This document shows, in pieces, positions 7,943-16,520 of a stretch of 37,334 nucleotides of DNA (the first letter of the stretch is position 1; each line of letters opens with the position of its first letter). A program made the translations under genes and the position numbers. The notes under the pieces are model-generated. The model was not told where the DNA came from. It did no database searches and saw nothing but the letters and a program-made list of their open reading frames with translations. Origin of the DNA: CAYJLC01 sp044426355 (GTDB lineage Bacteria > Bacillota > Clostridia > Oscillospirales > Butyricicoccaceae); assembly GCA_044426355.1 (NCBI GenBank), contig JAWXUO010000017.1:1-37334 (forward strand), written 5' to 3'.

Positions 7943-9101
7943 TAGATGTTTTAAAATGGCTATAAGTAGTATTTGGTCATCAAAAGTTCGTGCTTTGCTT
8001 ACAATGCTCGGAATAATTATAGGCATTGCCTCAGTTATTATTATAGTATCTCTTATAAATGGATTTTCAACTTCTTTAAATAGTACTTTTGAAGCTATGG
8101 GAACAAATAAAATAACTGCAACTATTTCTCACCCTTTATATTCATCAAGACTTACGCCAGATGATATTTTCACTTTTGCAGAAGAAAATTCTGATATGAT
8201 AAAATACGTAAGCCCTACAGTTTCCGTATCTGCTACTTTAAAAAATGGAGATATATCTATATCATCTTCTGGAACAGGTGTATCAGAAACTTATTTAAAC
8301 ATGCAAGAAATTTCTATAGGGACAGGAGATGGCATAAATTATGTAAATGTGCTAAATGCTGAAAAGGTTATCGTTTTAGGTAGCTATAATGCTCTCGAAC
8401 TTTTTGGAAATACAAACCCTATAGGCGAATATATCAAGGTAAACGGAGAGCGTTTTTTGGTTGTCGGTATTTTAGAAGAAGTTTTAAACTCCGAAGCTTC
8501 AACCTCTGATGATGTGTTTTATATGTCATATTCATCGGCTCTTGCACTTTCAAACTCAAGGTATCCTACAACGTATGTTTATGGCTCATATGATGATGCA
8601 CTTGCAACAAAGGATATAATAGACACTTATTACACCGAAACACTAGAAAGTTCAGATTATCATAGACTTATTGCTATGGAAGAAATGATGGCACAAGTAA
8701 ATGAGCTTACAGGTATGCTAACACTACTTTTAGTTGGTATCGCTGGTATATCTCTGTTTGTTGGTGGTATCGGAATTATGAATATAATGTTAGTTTCTGT
8801 TACAGAGCGTACTCGTGAAATTGGTATTAGAAAATCGCTTGGTGGTAAACGCCGTGATATTTTAACGCAATTTATTATAGAAGCAGGCGTTACAAGTTCT
8901 TTTGGTGGACTTATCGGCGTTGTTATAGGCATTGCTATATCTTTTTTTATAGGGGATTTAATAGGGCTTACAGCAGTTGTATCTATTCCAAGTGTTCTAA
9001 TTTCTTTTGGAATTTCTACAGGTATAGGGGTATTTTTCGGTTACTTCCCTGCTTTAAAAGCATCTAAACTAAATCCGATTGATGCACTTAGATATGATTA
9101 A
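7932..9101 (+). CDS. MacB/FtsX-family ABC transporter permease
   Basis: 389 residues from the ATG at 7932 (ATG 7935 is equally possible); GGTGA lies 5-8 bases upstream. The frame is open further upstream inside the ATPase gene but has no ribosome binding site there. The protein has one N-terminal membrane segment (LTMLGIIIGIASVIIIVSLI), an extracellular MacB periplasmic-core-type domain (about 45-265) and three C-terminal membrane segments with the FtsX signature (GGIGIMNIMLVSVTERTREIG, split here for length: GGIGIMNIML then VSVTERTREIGIRKSLG). It ends with the family's typical ALKASKLNPIDALRYD. It works as a dimer with the ATPase and the HlyD-type adaptor. The S-layer-homology gene starts 15 bases downstream. 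Confidence 0.93.
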   Translation: MMLSRCFKMAISSIWSSKVRALLTMLGIIIGIASVIIIVSLINGFSTSLNSTFEAMGTNKITATISHPLYSSRLTPDDIFTFAEENSDMIKYVSPTVSVSATLKNGDISISSSGTGVSETYLNMQEISIGTGDGINYVNVLNAEKVIVLGSYNALELFGNTNPIGEYIKVNGERFLVVGILEEVLNSEASTSDDVFYMSYSSALALSNSRYPTTYVYGSYDDALATKDIIDTYYTETLESSDYHRLIAMEEMMAQVNELTGMLTLLLVGIAGISLFVGGIGIMNIMLVSVTERTREIGIRKSLGGKRRDILTQFIIEAGVTSSFGGLIGVVIGIAISFFIGDLIGLTAVVSIPSVLISFGISTGIGVFFGYFPALKASKLNPIDALRYD

Positions 9102-9116
9102 ATTAAGGAGAAAAAA

Positions 9117-10868
9117 ATGAATAATAAAATTAAATATTTAGCTTTAGCAGGACTTATGTCTACACAAATGGTAGCACCATGTTTTGCAAGCGTATATGAA
9201 CAAGATATTTTAGCAAACATGGGTATTATGACCTATTATAATGGGGACTTTGAAGAAAACGACTACCTAACACGAGGAATGATGGCGAAAATTTTAGTTA
9301 CAGCCTCTCAATATAGTGATAATGTTGTTTTTTCAAGCGTTTCGCCTTTTTCAGATGTTAGTACTTCGCATTGGTGTTCGCCATATGTATCAACAGCTGT
9401 AAACCACGGACTTCTTCGTGGATATTTAGACGGCTCTTTTAGACCTGATGATAATATAAAAGTAGAAGAAGTTGTAACTGCTGTTTTAAATCTTCTAGGT
9501 TTTACAAGTTTTACAGGAACATATCCATATGCACAAATGAACTATGCACAAAGTATAGGTTTGCTTGATGGAGTAAACGTTACAGCAGGAAATTTAATTT
9601 CTCGTGCCGATACTGCAGTTATAATATATAACGCTATGAACACAAAAAACAACAGCAACCAAACACATTCTAGCACTTTAGGATATAATACATCAGAACT
9701 TACTTTAGGCGATGTTTTAGAAAAAGTATGCTCTAGTCCTACGCTCACTACATCGTACAATAGTTTTGATGGGTATAAAATATATGTAGACGGAAAAACT
9801 TCAACATTTGTCCCTGCATACTCTTTAATTTATATTAACGAAAATTCTAAAATGGTGTATGCGTATACGTCAAAAGTTAGTGGTGTTATTCAAAGTATAA
9901 ACCCTAACATAGAAAGTCCATCATCTATAACAATTTCTGGAAAAACTTATTCTTTATCTACAACAGACGCAAAGCTTTCGGTGTCTTTTGATGGTTTTTA
10001 TGTAAACGATTATGTAACTTGCATATTAGATAAAAACGGAGATATTGGTGCAATTGTTGATTTTAATATAGAAAACACTGTAGGAATACTTACTAATTGT
10101 ACGTTAAATTCTAGTGGATATGTTGCTACTTTGCTTACAACAAACGGCGATGTAATTACATATAGCTGTAGCAGTGATATATCAAGCAATATTGGCTCAC
10201 TTTACGAAATTACAACCGAGGGTACTTTAAGCACCAAATATTATAAAAACTCGCTAAGTGGCACTTTTTTAGATAACACTTTATCTTCTAAAACCGTAGC
10301 GAATAATGTTAAAATTTTAGATATTACCGAAGATGTCGATATAATTTCCGTAATACCATCAAGACTTCGTAATGTATACCTTGAAAGTTATGATATTTTA
10401 TATGTCGAGTATAACGAACAAGGTGAAATATCGAGTTTAATTTTAAATGATGTAACCAAAGATTCATATTCTTTTGGATATATGACAGATGCAAATAATG
10501 TACATAATGGTTTGAGTATATCTAGTTCGTTTACTTATCTTCTAAATGGTAGTTATACTTCTAAAAACTACTCAAATATAACTTATTCTGTAGATGTAGG
10601 ACCTTTTAGAATTTTAGGAAATGGTTCTGATTTTAGCACAGCTAAAAATTTAACGGAAATTAAAAGCGAACTTAGCTATATAAATCAAATGTATTATACT
10701 TTTGAAGATGGAACAGAGCATACATTATCAACTGATGTTGTGGCATTTACCATAATAGACGGTACGCCAGTAAGCGTAGATATTGCAGATGTAGACATTC
10801 AAAACGCAACATTTTATTACGACGCTACGCAAAAATACGGTGGTGCTATCCGTATGATAATTGTATAA
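9117..10868 (+). CDS. S-layer-homology (SLH) surface protein, last gene of the efflux operon
   Basis: 583 residues. A signal peptide (MNNKIKYLALAGL..., cut likely after PCFA at 24) precedes three SLH repeats, roughly 26-72, 76-128 and 132-177. The best is the second: FSDVSTSHW...AVNHGLLRGYLDGSFRPDD. SLH domains bind secondary cell-wall polymer. Residues 200-583 are beta-rich, Ser/Thr/Tyr-rich and not recognised; they may consist of repeated strands (ISGKTYSLSTTD, VTKDSYSFGYMTD). The gene is 15 bases after the permease with AAGGAGAAAAAA before its ATG and no promoter between, so it is read with the exporter. It may anchor or dock the adaptor at the cell wall; that role is inference. A plain cell-surface protein is the alternative. 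Confidence 0.85.
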   Translation: MNNKIKYLALAGLMSTQMVAPCFASVYEQDILANMGIMTYYNGDFEENDYLTRGMMAKILVTASQYSDNVVFSSVSPFSDVSTSHWCSPYVSTAVNHGLLRGYLDGSFRPDDNIKVEEVVTAVLNLLGFTSFTGTYPYAQMNYAQSIGLLDGVNVTAGNLISRADTAVIIYNAMNTKNNSNQTHSSTLGYNTSELTLGDVLEKVCSSPTLTTSYNSFDGYKIYVDGKTSTFVPAYSLIYINENSKMVYAYTSKVSGVIQSINPNIESPSSITISGKTYSLSTTDAKLSVSFDGFYVNDYVTCILDKNGDIGAIVDFNIENTVGILTNCTLNSSGYVATLLTTNGDVITYSCSSDISSNIGSLYEITTEGTLSTKYYKNSLSGTFLDNTLSSKTVANNVKILDITEDVDIISVIPSRLRNVYLESYDILYVEYNEQGEISSLILNDVTKDSYSFGYMTDANNVHNGLSISSSFTYLLNGSYTSKNYSNITYSVDVGPFRILGNGSDFSTAKNLTEIKSELSYINQMYYTFEDGTEHTLSTDVVAFTIIDGTPVSVDIADVDIQNATFYYDATQKYGGAIRMIIV

Positions 10869-10941
10869 AACGTGACAAGAAATATCAAATAAATTAAGTG
10901 CGAAATCGTAGATGTTAATTGCAGGATATTAACTAAATAAA

Positions 10942-10972
10942 AAACCGAAGTATAGGATTTATACTTCGGTTT
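10942..10972. terminator. Bidirectional terminator between efflux and quaternary-amine operons
   Basis: AAACCGAAGTATA (10942-10954) pairs perfectly with TATACTTCGGTTT (10960-10972) around a 5-base loop. On the minus strand it is followed by TTTTTTA, a strong terminator for the transporter operon ending at 11004; on the plus strand the T run is short. Confidence 0.9.
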
Positions 10973-11003
10973 GAATTTTAATATATCCAATTTATATAGG
11001 GTT

Positions 11004-11738
11004 TTATTTTCTATAATCTCGTGCAAGTTCTTCTACAAACTGCGTTTTAGGATTTTCTAATATCTCATTTGGTGTTCCGTCTTGCTCTATTTGTCCCGCT
11101 TTCATAACTAATACTCTAGTTGCCATACTTAAAGCTTCTTTTATATCGTGTGTAACTAAAATAACGGTTAGTCCAAGCTCTTTATATAGTTTTAACATCA
11201 TTTCTTGTAACGATTTTCTCGTTATTTCATCGACTGCCGAAAACGCTTCGTCCATTAATAATAACTGTGGGTTAGACATAAGACCTCGTGCTATTCCAAC
11301 TCTTTGTCTTTGTCCCCCAGAAAGTTCTGCTGGAAATCTTTCTAACATATCTTCGTCAAGCTCTACAAGTTGTAAATATTTTTTTGCATTTTCTTTTATC
11401 GCTTTTTTATCCCTTTTAGGTAATAAATTCGGTACATACGATATATTTTTCTCGACATTCATATGTGGAAACAATGCAATTTCTTGAATTACATAGCCGA
11501 TATTTCGTCTAAGTTCTATCAAGTCTGTATTTGATAAATCTTGACCATTTACAAAGACTTCTCCGTCAGTTTGATTAGTTAATCCGTTTAGCAATCTAAG
11601 TAGCGTTGTTTTTCCACACCCAGATTGACCGATAATTGCAACAAATTCGCCTTTTTCTATCGTCAAATTACATTCTTTTAACGCATAGTTTTCTCCATAT
11701 TTAACTGATACATTATTTAATTTGATAAACTCGTTCAT
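11004..11738 (-). CDS. Quaternary-amine ABC transporter ATPase (OpuCA/ProV-like, no CBS domains)
   Basis: 244 residues. Walker A is GQSGCGKTT, the signature LSGGQRQRVGIARGL, Walker B LLLMDEAFSAVD and the H loop LVTHDIKEAL. Similarity is to glycine betaine/carnitine/choline importers, as the neighbouring genes confirm. OpuCA- and ProV-type ATPases normally carry two C-terminal CBS domains (about 380-400 residues) that sense ionic strength or c-di-AMP; this protein ends right after the ATPase domain, so that control is absent. It starts 2 bases after the binding-protein gene and is the last gene of the operon. Confidence 0.9.
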   Translation of the reverse strand: MNEFIKLNNVSVKYGENYALKECNLTIEKGEFVAIIGQSGCGKTTLLRLLNGLTNQTDGEVFVNGQDLSNTDLIELRRNIGYVIQEIALFPHMNVEKNISYVPNLLPKRDKKAIKENAKKYLQLVELDEDMLERFPAELSGGQRQRVGIARGLMSNPQLLLMDEAFSAVDEITRKSLQEMMLKLYKELGLTVILVTHDIKEALSMATRVLVMKAGQIEQDGTPNEILENPKTQFVEELARDYRK

Positions 11739-11740
11739 AC

Positions 11741-12676
11741 TTACTCTGCAAGGCCTTTGCTTTGTAAAAATTCTAATGCTACAGTTTTTTCTGAACGTCC
11801 GTCAATTTCTACAGCGTAATTCATTGATGCCATTTCTGCATCTGTAATTTGACCGTTAAGTGATTCTAAAGCTTCTCTTAATCCTTCTACTTCTTCTAGT
11901 ACTTCATTTCTTGCTACTGTTCCACAGAAAAAGTTTGAGAAATAACCTTTGTCATCTTCTAGCACTTTAACATCAGCTACTGCTAATTGTGCATCTGTTG
12001 TAAATGCATTTGTAACTTGGATTTCGTTTTGTTCCATAGCTGGGTAGTTTAATCCGATAGCAAGGTCTACTACTTTTGCAAACTCCATGCCATAAGTTTC
12101 ACTAACGCCTGGTAGTCCTGTATCATTTGCAACAAAATTTGTATTTCCTCCAAATACAAGCTCGCTAGATACTTCACTTAAATCGCTATATGTTTCAAGT
12201 TGATACTTTTCTGCAATTTCTGATGTTACTGTTATAGCGAATGTATTGTTAAATCCATATAGACCTGTCCAATCCATATTTTTTTCTGTTTGATAAAATT
12301 CTCTTAAATCTTCATACATTATGTCATCTGTAGGAAAATCTTCTCTTGCTACTACAAATATCCAAGCTGTACTTGTATACTCTGGTGTAATATCAAACTC
12401 GCCTCTTTCCATAGCTGATTGAATTAATTCTGTGCTTGCTATATCTTTAGTAATTTCTACTTTTCTGCCTGTTCCCTGTTCTACTAATATACCAAGCATT
12501 TCTCCCATGATATAACATTCTGTGCCTGCTTTTGTTGCGATTTTTATTGTTTCTGTTGATACCGAGCCTGTGTTGTTGTCGTTTCCTGAACCAGTACTTG
12601 TTTCTGTTTCTCCACACCCTGAAAGCATTGATAAAATCATTACCCCTGCTAATACTCTTGCTACTAATTTTTTCAT
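11741..12676 (-). CDS. Glycine betaine/choline-type ABC transporter binding lipoprotein
   Basis: 311 residues. The N-terminus is a lipoprotein signal (LSMLSGC, lipid Cys at 22). The mature protein follows the OpuAC/OsmX pattern: IKIATKAGTECYIMGEMLG at the start, ITKDIASTELIQSAMERGEFDITPEYTST, and a C-terminal LNGQITDAEMASMNYAVEIDG resembling the usual ...ISTEDMQ.LN..V family ending. It should deliver a quaternary amine such as glycine betaine, choline or carnitine to the permease; the exact ligand cannot be read from sequence. Its ATG overlaps the permease stop codon (TAATG at 12678-12674), with GGAGAG upstream. Confidence 0.9.
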   Translation of the reverse strand: MKKLVARVLAGVMILSMLSGCGETETSTGSGNDNNTGSVSTETIKIATKAGTECYIMGEMLGILVEQGTGRKVEITKDIASTELIQSAMERGEFDITPEYTSTAWIFVVAREDFPTDDIMYEDLREFYQTEKNMDWTGLYGFNNTFAITVTSEIAEKYQLETYSDLSEVSSELVFGGNTNFVANDTGLPGVSETYGMEFAKVVDLAIGLNYPAMEQNEIQVTNAFTTDAQLAVADVKVLEDDKGYFSNFFCGTVARNEVLEEVEGLREALESLNGQITDAEMASMNYAVEIDGRSEKTVALEFLQSKGLAE

Positions 12677-13317
12677 TATATTTCTCTCCTATTTCGTTTA
12701 ATTTGTTTTTGTATTCTTCCTATTGCCCAATCAACAAGTAGTGCTAGTGATGCATTTAATATACTTCCTATATATGTCATTGCCATGTTATTGCTGTTTA
12801 TCCCTCGGTATATTGCAACGCCTAGTCCACCTGCTCCTATAAATGATGCGATACCAGTCATTGCTACCGTCATTACTGCCATACTTCTTATTCCACCTAA
12901 TATAACATCTATAGCAAGTGGTAGTTTAATCTTTATAAGTAATTGTAATCGTGTACTTCCCATTCCTTTGCCTGCGTCTAATAATGCACTCGGCACGCCT
13001 TGTATTCCGATATATGTATTTCTAGCTACTGGCATTATTCCATATAGCACTAAAGCTATCGACGCTGTTTTATCTCCTATCCCAGTAAATGGTAATAAAA
13101 ACCCTAAAAGCGATATTGATGGTATTGTATACACTATATTTATTATTGTCATTATAGGGCCTGATAGTTTTTCGTTCTCGCTCATAAATATTCCTATAAG
13201 CAATCCTATCAAACACGATAATATTATCGCAGTAAACGACAACCTTAAATGCTGTAATAATAACTCTAAAAAGAAATCTTGTCTTTCTATCAGCATATTC
13301 CACATATCTATTAGCAT
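12676..13317 (-). CDS. Quaternary-amine ABC transporter permease (OpuCB-like)
   Basis: About 213 residues from the ATG at 13317, which overlaps the previous stop as ATGCTAA and has AGGAG 10 bases upstream. An upstream TTG at 13341 would add 8 residues and is less likely. At least five hydrophobic segments are visible (LSFTAIILSCLIGLLIGIF, IINIVYTIPSISLLGFLLPF, and others). The ABC-permease EAA-like loop is DAGKGMGSTRLQLLIKIKLPLA, shortened here to AGKGMGSTRLQLLIKIKLP. Only one permease gene is present, so the channel is probably a homodimer, whereas OpuC systems use two. Confidence 0.9.
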   Translation of the reverse strand: MLIDMWNMLIERQDFFLELLLQHLRLSFTAIILSCLIGLLIGIFMSENEKLSGPIMTIINIVYTIPSISLLGFLLPFTGIGDKTASIALVLYGIMPVARNTYIGIQGVPSALLDAGKGMGSTRLQLLIKIKLPLAIDVILGGIRSMAVMTVAMTGIASFIGAGGLGVAIYRGINSNNMAMTYIGSILNASLALLVDWAIGRIQKQIKRNRREI

Positions 13318-13919
13318 TTTTCTACTGCTCCTACTGGACAATACTCAAAACAATGTCCACAATGCAGACAATTGTATTCTTTTATTTCATATGGCGAGCC
13401 TTCGCTTATACACTTTTGTGGGCAATGCTCTACACACACTCCACACGATACGCAATTATCCATTATTTTAAATCCAACTTTTGCAACTTCATCTCCTCCA
13501 TATGCAAATCTTTCTCTATATATAGGATTTTTTGATAAGTCGAAAAACTCTCCGTGTCCTTGATACACTAAAAAGCAATCTAATGCATATCTTGTTTCTC
13601 CTGGATACACCTCGTTCATTCCTGGATTTTGCACGAATACTTCGTCTAACCATTTTGTTTCTACTTTTTTAACTTTTCCTAAAAATCTTAGCGAAACACA
13701 CGTTTCTTCAAAGTAATATGACATAGCCACATCTTCTTTTTCTGTCAACTGTTTATGAAATTCTTTACCTCTTGATGATATAATATACATTCCATCATCA
13801 TTTACTATCATAACATCAATTATTCTTGACTGAGGTCTTCCGTCTTCATCTACTGTCGCCATAGACACGCTTCTACCTTTTCTAAACATATCTAGATACT
13901 TTCTTGCTTGCTCATTCAT
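13311..13919 (-). CDS. FMN-binding split-barrel (pyridoxamine 5'-phosphate oxidase-like) protein fused to two-[4Fe-4S] ferredoxin
   Basis: 202 residues. Residues 1-135 match the pyridoxamine-oxidase-like split barrel (GRSVSMATVDEDGRPQSRII; VAMSYYFEE), which usually binds FMN or F420. Residues about 150-202 hold two complete cluster motifs, CVSCGVCVEHCPQKC and CLHCGHCFEYCPVG, each with the CxxCxxCxxxCP spacing. The protein would pass electrons between ferredoxin-type clusters and a flavin; the substrate is unknown. It is the first gene of the quaternary-amine transporter operon, its stop overlapping the permease start. This suggests a link to amine metabolism, though co-transcription may be accidental. 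AGGGAGATTAG precedes the ATG. Confidence 0.88.
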   Translation of the reverse strand: MNEQARKYLDMFRKGRSVSMATVDEDGRPQSRIIDVMIVNDDGMYIISSRGKEFHKQLTEKEDVAMSYYFEETCVSLRFLGKVKKVETKWLDEVFVQNPGMNEVYPGETRYALDCFLVYQGHGEFFDLSKNPIYRERFAYGGDEVAKVGFKIMDNCVSCGVCVEHCPQKCISEGSPYEIKEYNCLHCGHCFEYCPVGAVEKC

Positions 13920-13948
13920 ATCTAATCTCCCTTTCTAAATCTTTTATC

Positions 13949-13977
13949 ATTATATGATGTATATATATTTAAGTCAA
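13949..13977 (-). promoter_or_regulatory. Promoter of the flavoprotein/quaternary-amine transporter operon
   Basis: On the minus strand TTGACT (13977-13972), a 17-base spacer and TATAAT (13954-13949), about 30 bases before the ATG. Near-consensus sigma-A promoter. Confidence 0.85.
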
Positions 13978-14151
13978 GTAGGCACATTTTCTATACATAC
14001 TATCCACCAAGGTGCATACTATACTTTTAGATACCATTGCTTTATATTAAGCTTTATAGACAACTTTTTAATTTTTCAGTTTTATAAATACATTATATTT
14101 TAAACACGATTATTCAAACTTTTAAAAGTTAATTTTTATATACAAAATAGT

Positions 14152-14180
14152 TTGCATTTTTTGTTTAAATATGGTAAAAT
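14152..14180 (+). promoter_or_regulatory. Promoter of the aldo/keto reductase gene
   Basis: TTGCAT (14152-14157), 17-base spacer, TAAAAT (14175-14180) with an extended TGG in front. ATG is 37 bases downstream, with a CAGGAGG ribosome binding site. Confidence 0.75.
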
Positions 14181-14216
14181 TGTATAAATAAAATTTTTAG
14201 TACAGGAGGAAATAAA

Positions 14217-15176
14217 ATGAAAAAATACACTCTTTCAAATCCAACAAACACACTTGAGGTGTCGCAACTTGCAATTGGACATCTTAATATGCACATTCCA
14301 GAAAGAACAGAAATTGCTTATTCATATTTCGAGGAGTTTTTAGAATTTGGTGGAACAACTTTCGATAATTCTCGTAACACTGGAGAGGGTTATAGCGAAA
14401 CGTATCTTGGAGATTTTATCCAAAAAACAGGTAAACGTCACGATATGATAGTTGCTACAAAATGTGCACATCATGACAGAAAGTATTACAGACCTCGCCT
14501 AGATGCTGCTAGTATTTTTTCTGATGTAGACACAAGCCTTACAACGCTTAGAACTGATTATATCGACATTTTATACTTACACAGAGATGACATTGCTCGC
14601 CCTGTAGAAGAAATTATGGTCGCTTTAGACAAGGTTGTAAAAGCTGGTAAAGTGCGTGTTTTAGGGGCATCGAATATGTCTGCCTGTAGACTACAACAAG
14701 CAAACGATTTTGCAAAAAAAGTAGGGTTAACTCCTTTTTCTGTTTCTCAAGTAAATTATTCAGCTGCACTAACTTCGTCTGCTTCACATGGAGATTTAAC
14801 GCAAGTTATGATGGACCAAGCAGAAAAATCATGGTATGAGCAGTCTAAAATGCATGTTATGCCATATTCACCAAACGCTAGAGGATTTTTCTCACAAGTT
14901 ATAGAAACTGGCAAACCAAAAGCGAAATGTCAAGAATTATACGGCTGGTGTCCAGAAAACTTTAGACGCGCTGAGCGAATTAAAGAATTATCAGACAAAA
15001 CAGGTCATAAAGTTGGTGTTATCGTGCTTGCATACTTGCTTTGCCAAAATATAGACATAAGCCCTGTTATAGCTTTTTCTAAGCGTGAGCAATTTGAAGA
15101 AGCAAAACTTGCACTAGATTGTAAATTATCTCAAGAAGATATTGCGTTTATAGACGGAAAATATTTTACTAAATAA
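14217..15176 (+). CDS. Aldo/keto reductase
   Basis: 319 residues, the normal length. The AKR catalytic tetrad is visible: D50 and Y59 (FDNSRNTGEGYSE), K82 (VATKCA) and H122 (ILYLHRDD). The GASNMSA strand and the C-terminal NADPH-binding segment (PVIAFSKREQFEEAKLAL) fit the family. It should reduce aldehydes or ketones with NAD(P)H in the cytoplasm; substrate unknown. It is monocistronic, with its own promoter and terminator, and is followed by an HxlR regulator and a nitroreductase, so a redox or electrophile-detoxification setting is plausible. Confidence 0.93.
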   Translation: MKKYTLSNPTNTLEVSQLAIGHLNMHIPERTEIAYSYFEEFLEFGGTTFDNSRNTGEGYSETYLGDFIQKTGKRHDMIVATKCAHHDRKYYRPRLDAASIFSDVDTSLTTLRTDYIDILYLHRDDIARPVEEIMVALDKVVKAGKVRVLGASNMSACRLQQANDFAKKVGLTPFSVSQVNYSAALTSSASHGDLTQVMMDQAEKSWYEQSKMHVMPYSPNARGFFSQVIETGKPKAKCQELYGWCPENFRRAERIKELSDKTGHKVGVIVLAYLLCQNIDISPVIAFSKREQFEEAKLALDCKLSQEDIAFIDGKYFTK

Positions 15177-15209
15177 TTCAAAAATGCTATTTTAATCTAA
15201 TAATATTTT

Positions 15210-15241
15210 AAAACACAGACCTAATTTTAAGTCTGTGTTTT
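15210..15241 (+). terminator. Terminator after the aldo/keto reductase
   Basis: AAAACACAGAC (15210-15220) pairs with GTCTGTGTTTT (15231-15241) around a 10-base loop. Confidence 0.85.
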
Positions 15242-15276
15242 ATTCTGTAAATATCGCAAAATTAACAAAAGAAATG

Positions 15277-15305
15277 TTGAATTATAGGTTATATTGTGGT
15301 ATGCT
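15277..15305 (+). promoter_or_regulatory. Promoter of the HxlR regulator gene
   Basis: TTGAAT (15277-15282), 17-base spacer, TATGCT (15300-15305) preceded by TGG (extended -10). The ATG follows at 15342 with AGGACGTGAT as a modest ribosome binding site. Confidence 0.6.
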
Positions 15306-15341
15306 TTATAAAATAAATTATATAATAGGACGTGATATAAA

Positions 15342-15689
15342 ATGGATAATTTAAAAATATTTAATTGCAATATGGAGCTAACACTTGATATTATTGGTGG
15401 AAAATGGAAGCCAATTATTATTTATCATATTGGAAATAACCCTAAAATGCGATATGGCGAACTAAAAAGAATTATTCCGAGTATAAGCGAGCGAGTTTTA
15501 TCGAGAGAACTTCGAGAACTCGAAAACACAGGAATTATAGCACGAGAGGAATTTAGAGAAAAAATCTTGCGTGTAGAATATTCTCTAACTGATATTGGCA
15601 ACGAAGTTTTACCTTTGCTAAATGCTCTAACACTGTGGGGGAATAAATATAATAATCTTCATGATTATGCTAAAGTTATTTGTAAGTAA
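15342..15689 (+). CDS. HxlR-family winged-helix transcriptional regulator
   Basis: 115 residues, typical for the family. The signature is clear: CNMELTLDIIGGKWKPIIIYHI, RYGELKRIIPSISERVLSRELREL, then the wing VEYSLTDIGNEVLPLLNAL (written in pieces). The N-terminal Cys at residue 9 matches the redox-sensing Cys of YodB/HypR/QorR proteins, which respond to quinones, diamide or hypochlorite. The nitroreductase gene follows on the same strand, with an imperfect 18-base palindrome immediately after this gene, so direct control of the nitroreductase is likely. Confidence 0.93.
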   Translation: MDNLKIFNCNMELTLDIIGGKWKPIIIYHIGNNPKMRYGELKRIIPSISERVLSRELRELENTGIIAREEFREKILRVEYSLTDIGNEVLPLLNALTLWGNKYNNLHDYAKVICK

Positions 15690-15690
15690 A

Positions 15691-15726
15691 GTACGGACAA
15701 ATTTATCTGTACGGATAAAAATATCC
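15691..15726 (+). promoter_or_regulatory. Candidate HxlR operator: tandem GTACGGA half-sites and palindrome
   Basis: GTACGGA occurs at 15691-15697 and 15709-15715, 18 bases apart. ACGGACAAATTTATCTGT (15693-15710) is its own inverse at 14 of 18 positions. The second unit contains GGATA-AAAA-TATCC (15713-15726). The array ends 5 bases before the -35 of the nitroreductase promoter. Confidence 0.6.
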
Positions 15727-15730
15727 ATAA

Positions 15731-15759
15731 TTGATAGTTTTAAAATAATTGATTATAAT
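15731..15759 (+). promoter_or_regulatory. Promoter of the nitroreductase gene
   Basis: TTGATA (15731-15736), 17-base spacer, TATAAT (15754-15759). Near-consensus; TTTTGGAGG lies just before the ATG at 15814. Confidence 0.85.
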
Positions 15760-15813
15760 AATATTATCATCATAAGATGAAAAAATAATCAATTAAATTT
15801 TGGAGGTATCATT

Positions 15814-16467
15814 ATGGATATTTTAAATGCACTAAAAACTCGTTACTCTACAAAAGAATTTGACGGTTCTAAAAAATTAACAGAAACTCAAATTTCGCAA
15901 CTAGAAGATTTGCTACAACTTTCGCCATCTTCTACAAACATTCAGCCTTGGCATTTTATTCTTGCAACAACTGATGAGGGCAAAAAAAGAATTACAAAAG
16001 GCACGCAAGGATTTTTCTCTTTTAATGAAGATAAAGTAAAAGACGCAAGTGCTGTTGTAATTTTCGCATCACAAGTTGATTTAACAGATGAGCATTTAAA
16101 CAAAGTCCTCGATAAAGAAGACAAAGACGGTAGATTTCCACAAAAAGAATTTAAAGAGCAAAACCACGGTGCAAGAAGTATTTTTGCGAATATGCACAAG
16201 TTTGATTACAAAGATTTTCAACACTGGGTAGATAAGCAAGTATATCTAAATTTAGGTAACTTTTTGCTTGGGGTAGCTTCTTTAGGTTTAGATGCTATCG
16301 CTATGGAAGGACTGGATTTAAAAGTATTAGACGAAGAATTTTCACTTCGTGAAAAAGGTTTTACTTCGTCAGTCGTTGTAGCTGTAGGGTATCACAAAGA
16401 CAGCGATTTTAACAAAGATTTACCAAAATCAAGACTATCTAAAAATGAAATCATAGAACGAGTGTAA
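15814..16467 (+). CDS. NfsB-like NAD(P)H nitroreductase family flavoprotein
   Basis: 217 residues. The family pattern is clear: MDILNALKTRYSTKEFDG at the N-terminus (FMN phosphate-binding Arg), LLQLSPSSTNIQPWHFILA, a central ASAVVIFASQ strand, and the C-terminal GLDAIAMEGLD and VVVAVGYHKDSDFN. It should be an FMN homodimer reducing nitroaromatics, quinones or similar compounds in two-electron steps. Control by the adjacent HxlR regulator fits this kind of substrate. It has its own near-consensus promoter and a terminator-like palindrome downstream at 16666-16705. Confidence 0.93.
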   Translation: MDILNALKTRYSTKEFDGSKKLTETQISQLEDLLQLSPSSTNIQPWHFILATTDEGKKRITKGTQGFFSFNEDKVKDASAVVIFASQVDLTDEHLNKVLDKEDKDGRFPQKEFKEQNHGARSIFANMHKFDYKDFQHWVDKQVYLNLGNFLLGVASLGLDAIAMEGLDLKVLDEEFSLREKGFTSSVVVAVGYHKDSDFNKDLPKSRLSKNEIIERV

Positions 16468-16520
16468 TTATAGAGAAACACAATTTAGTATTTCTCCTCT
16501 TGCACATATCAAAGAATATT

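Noticed and set aside
12785..13471. Plus-strand 228-codon frame opposite the permease and flavoprotein genes
   Set aside because: It is the Ile/Pro/Asn-rich shadow of two clear minus-strand genes and has no ribosome binding site.
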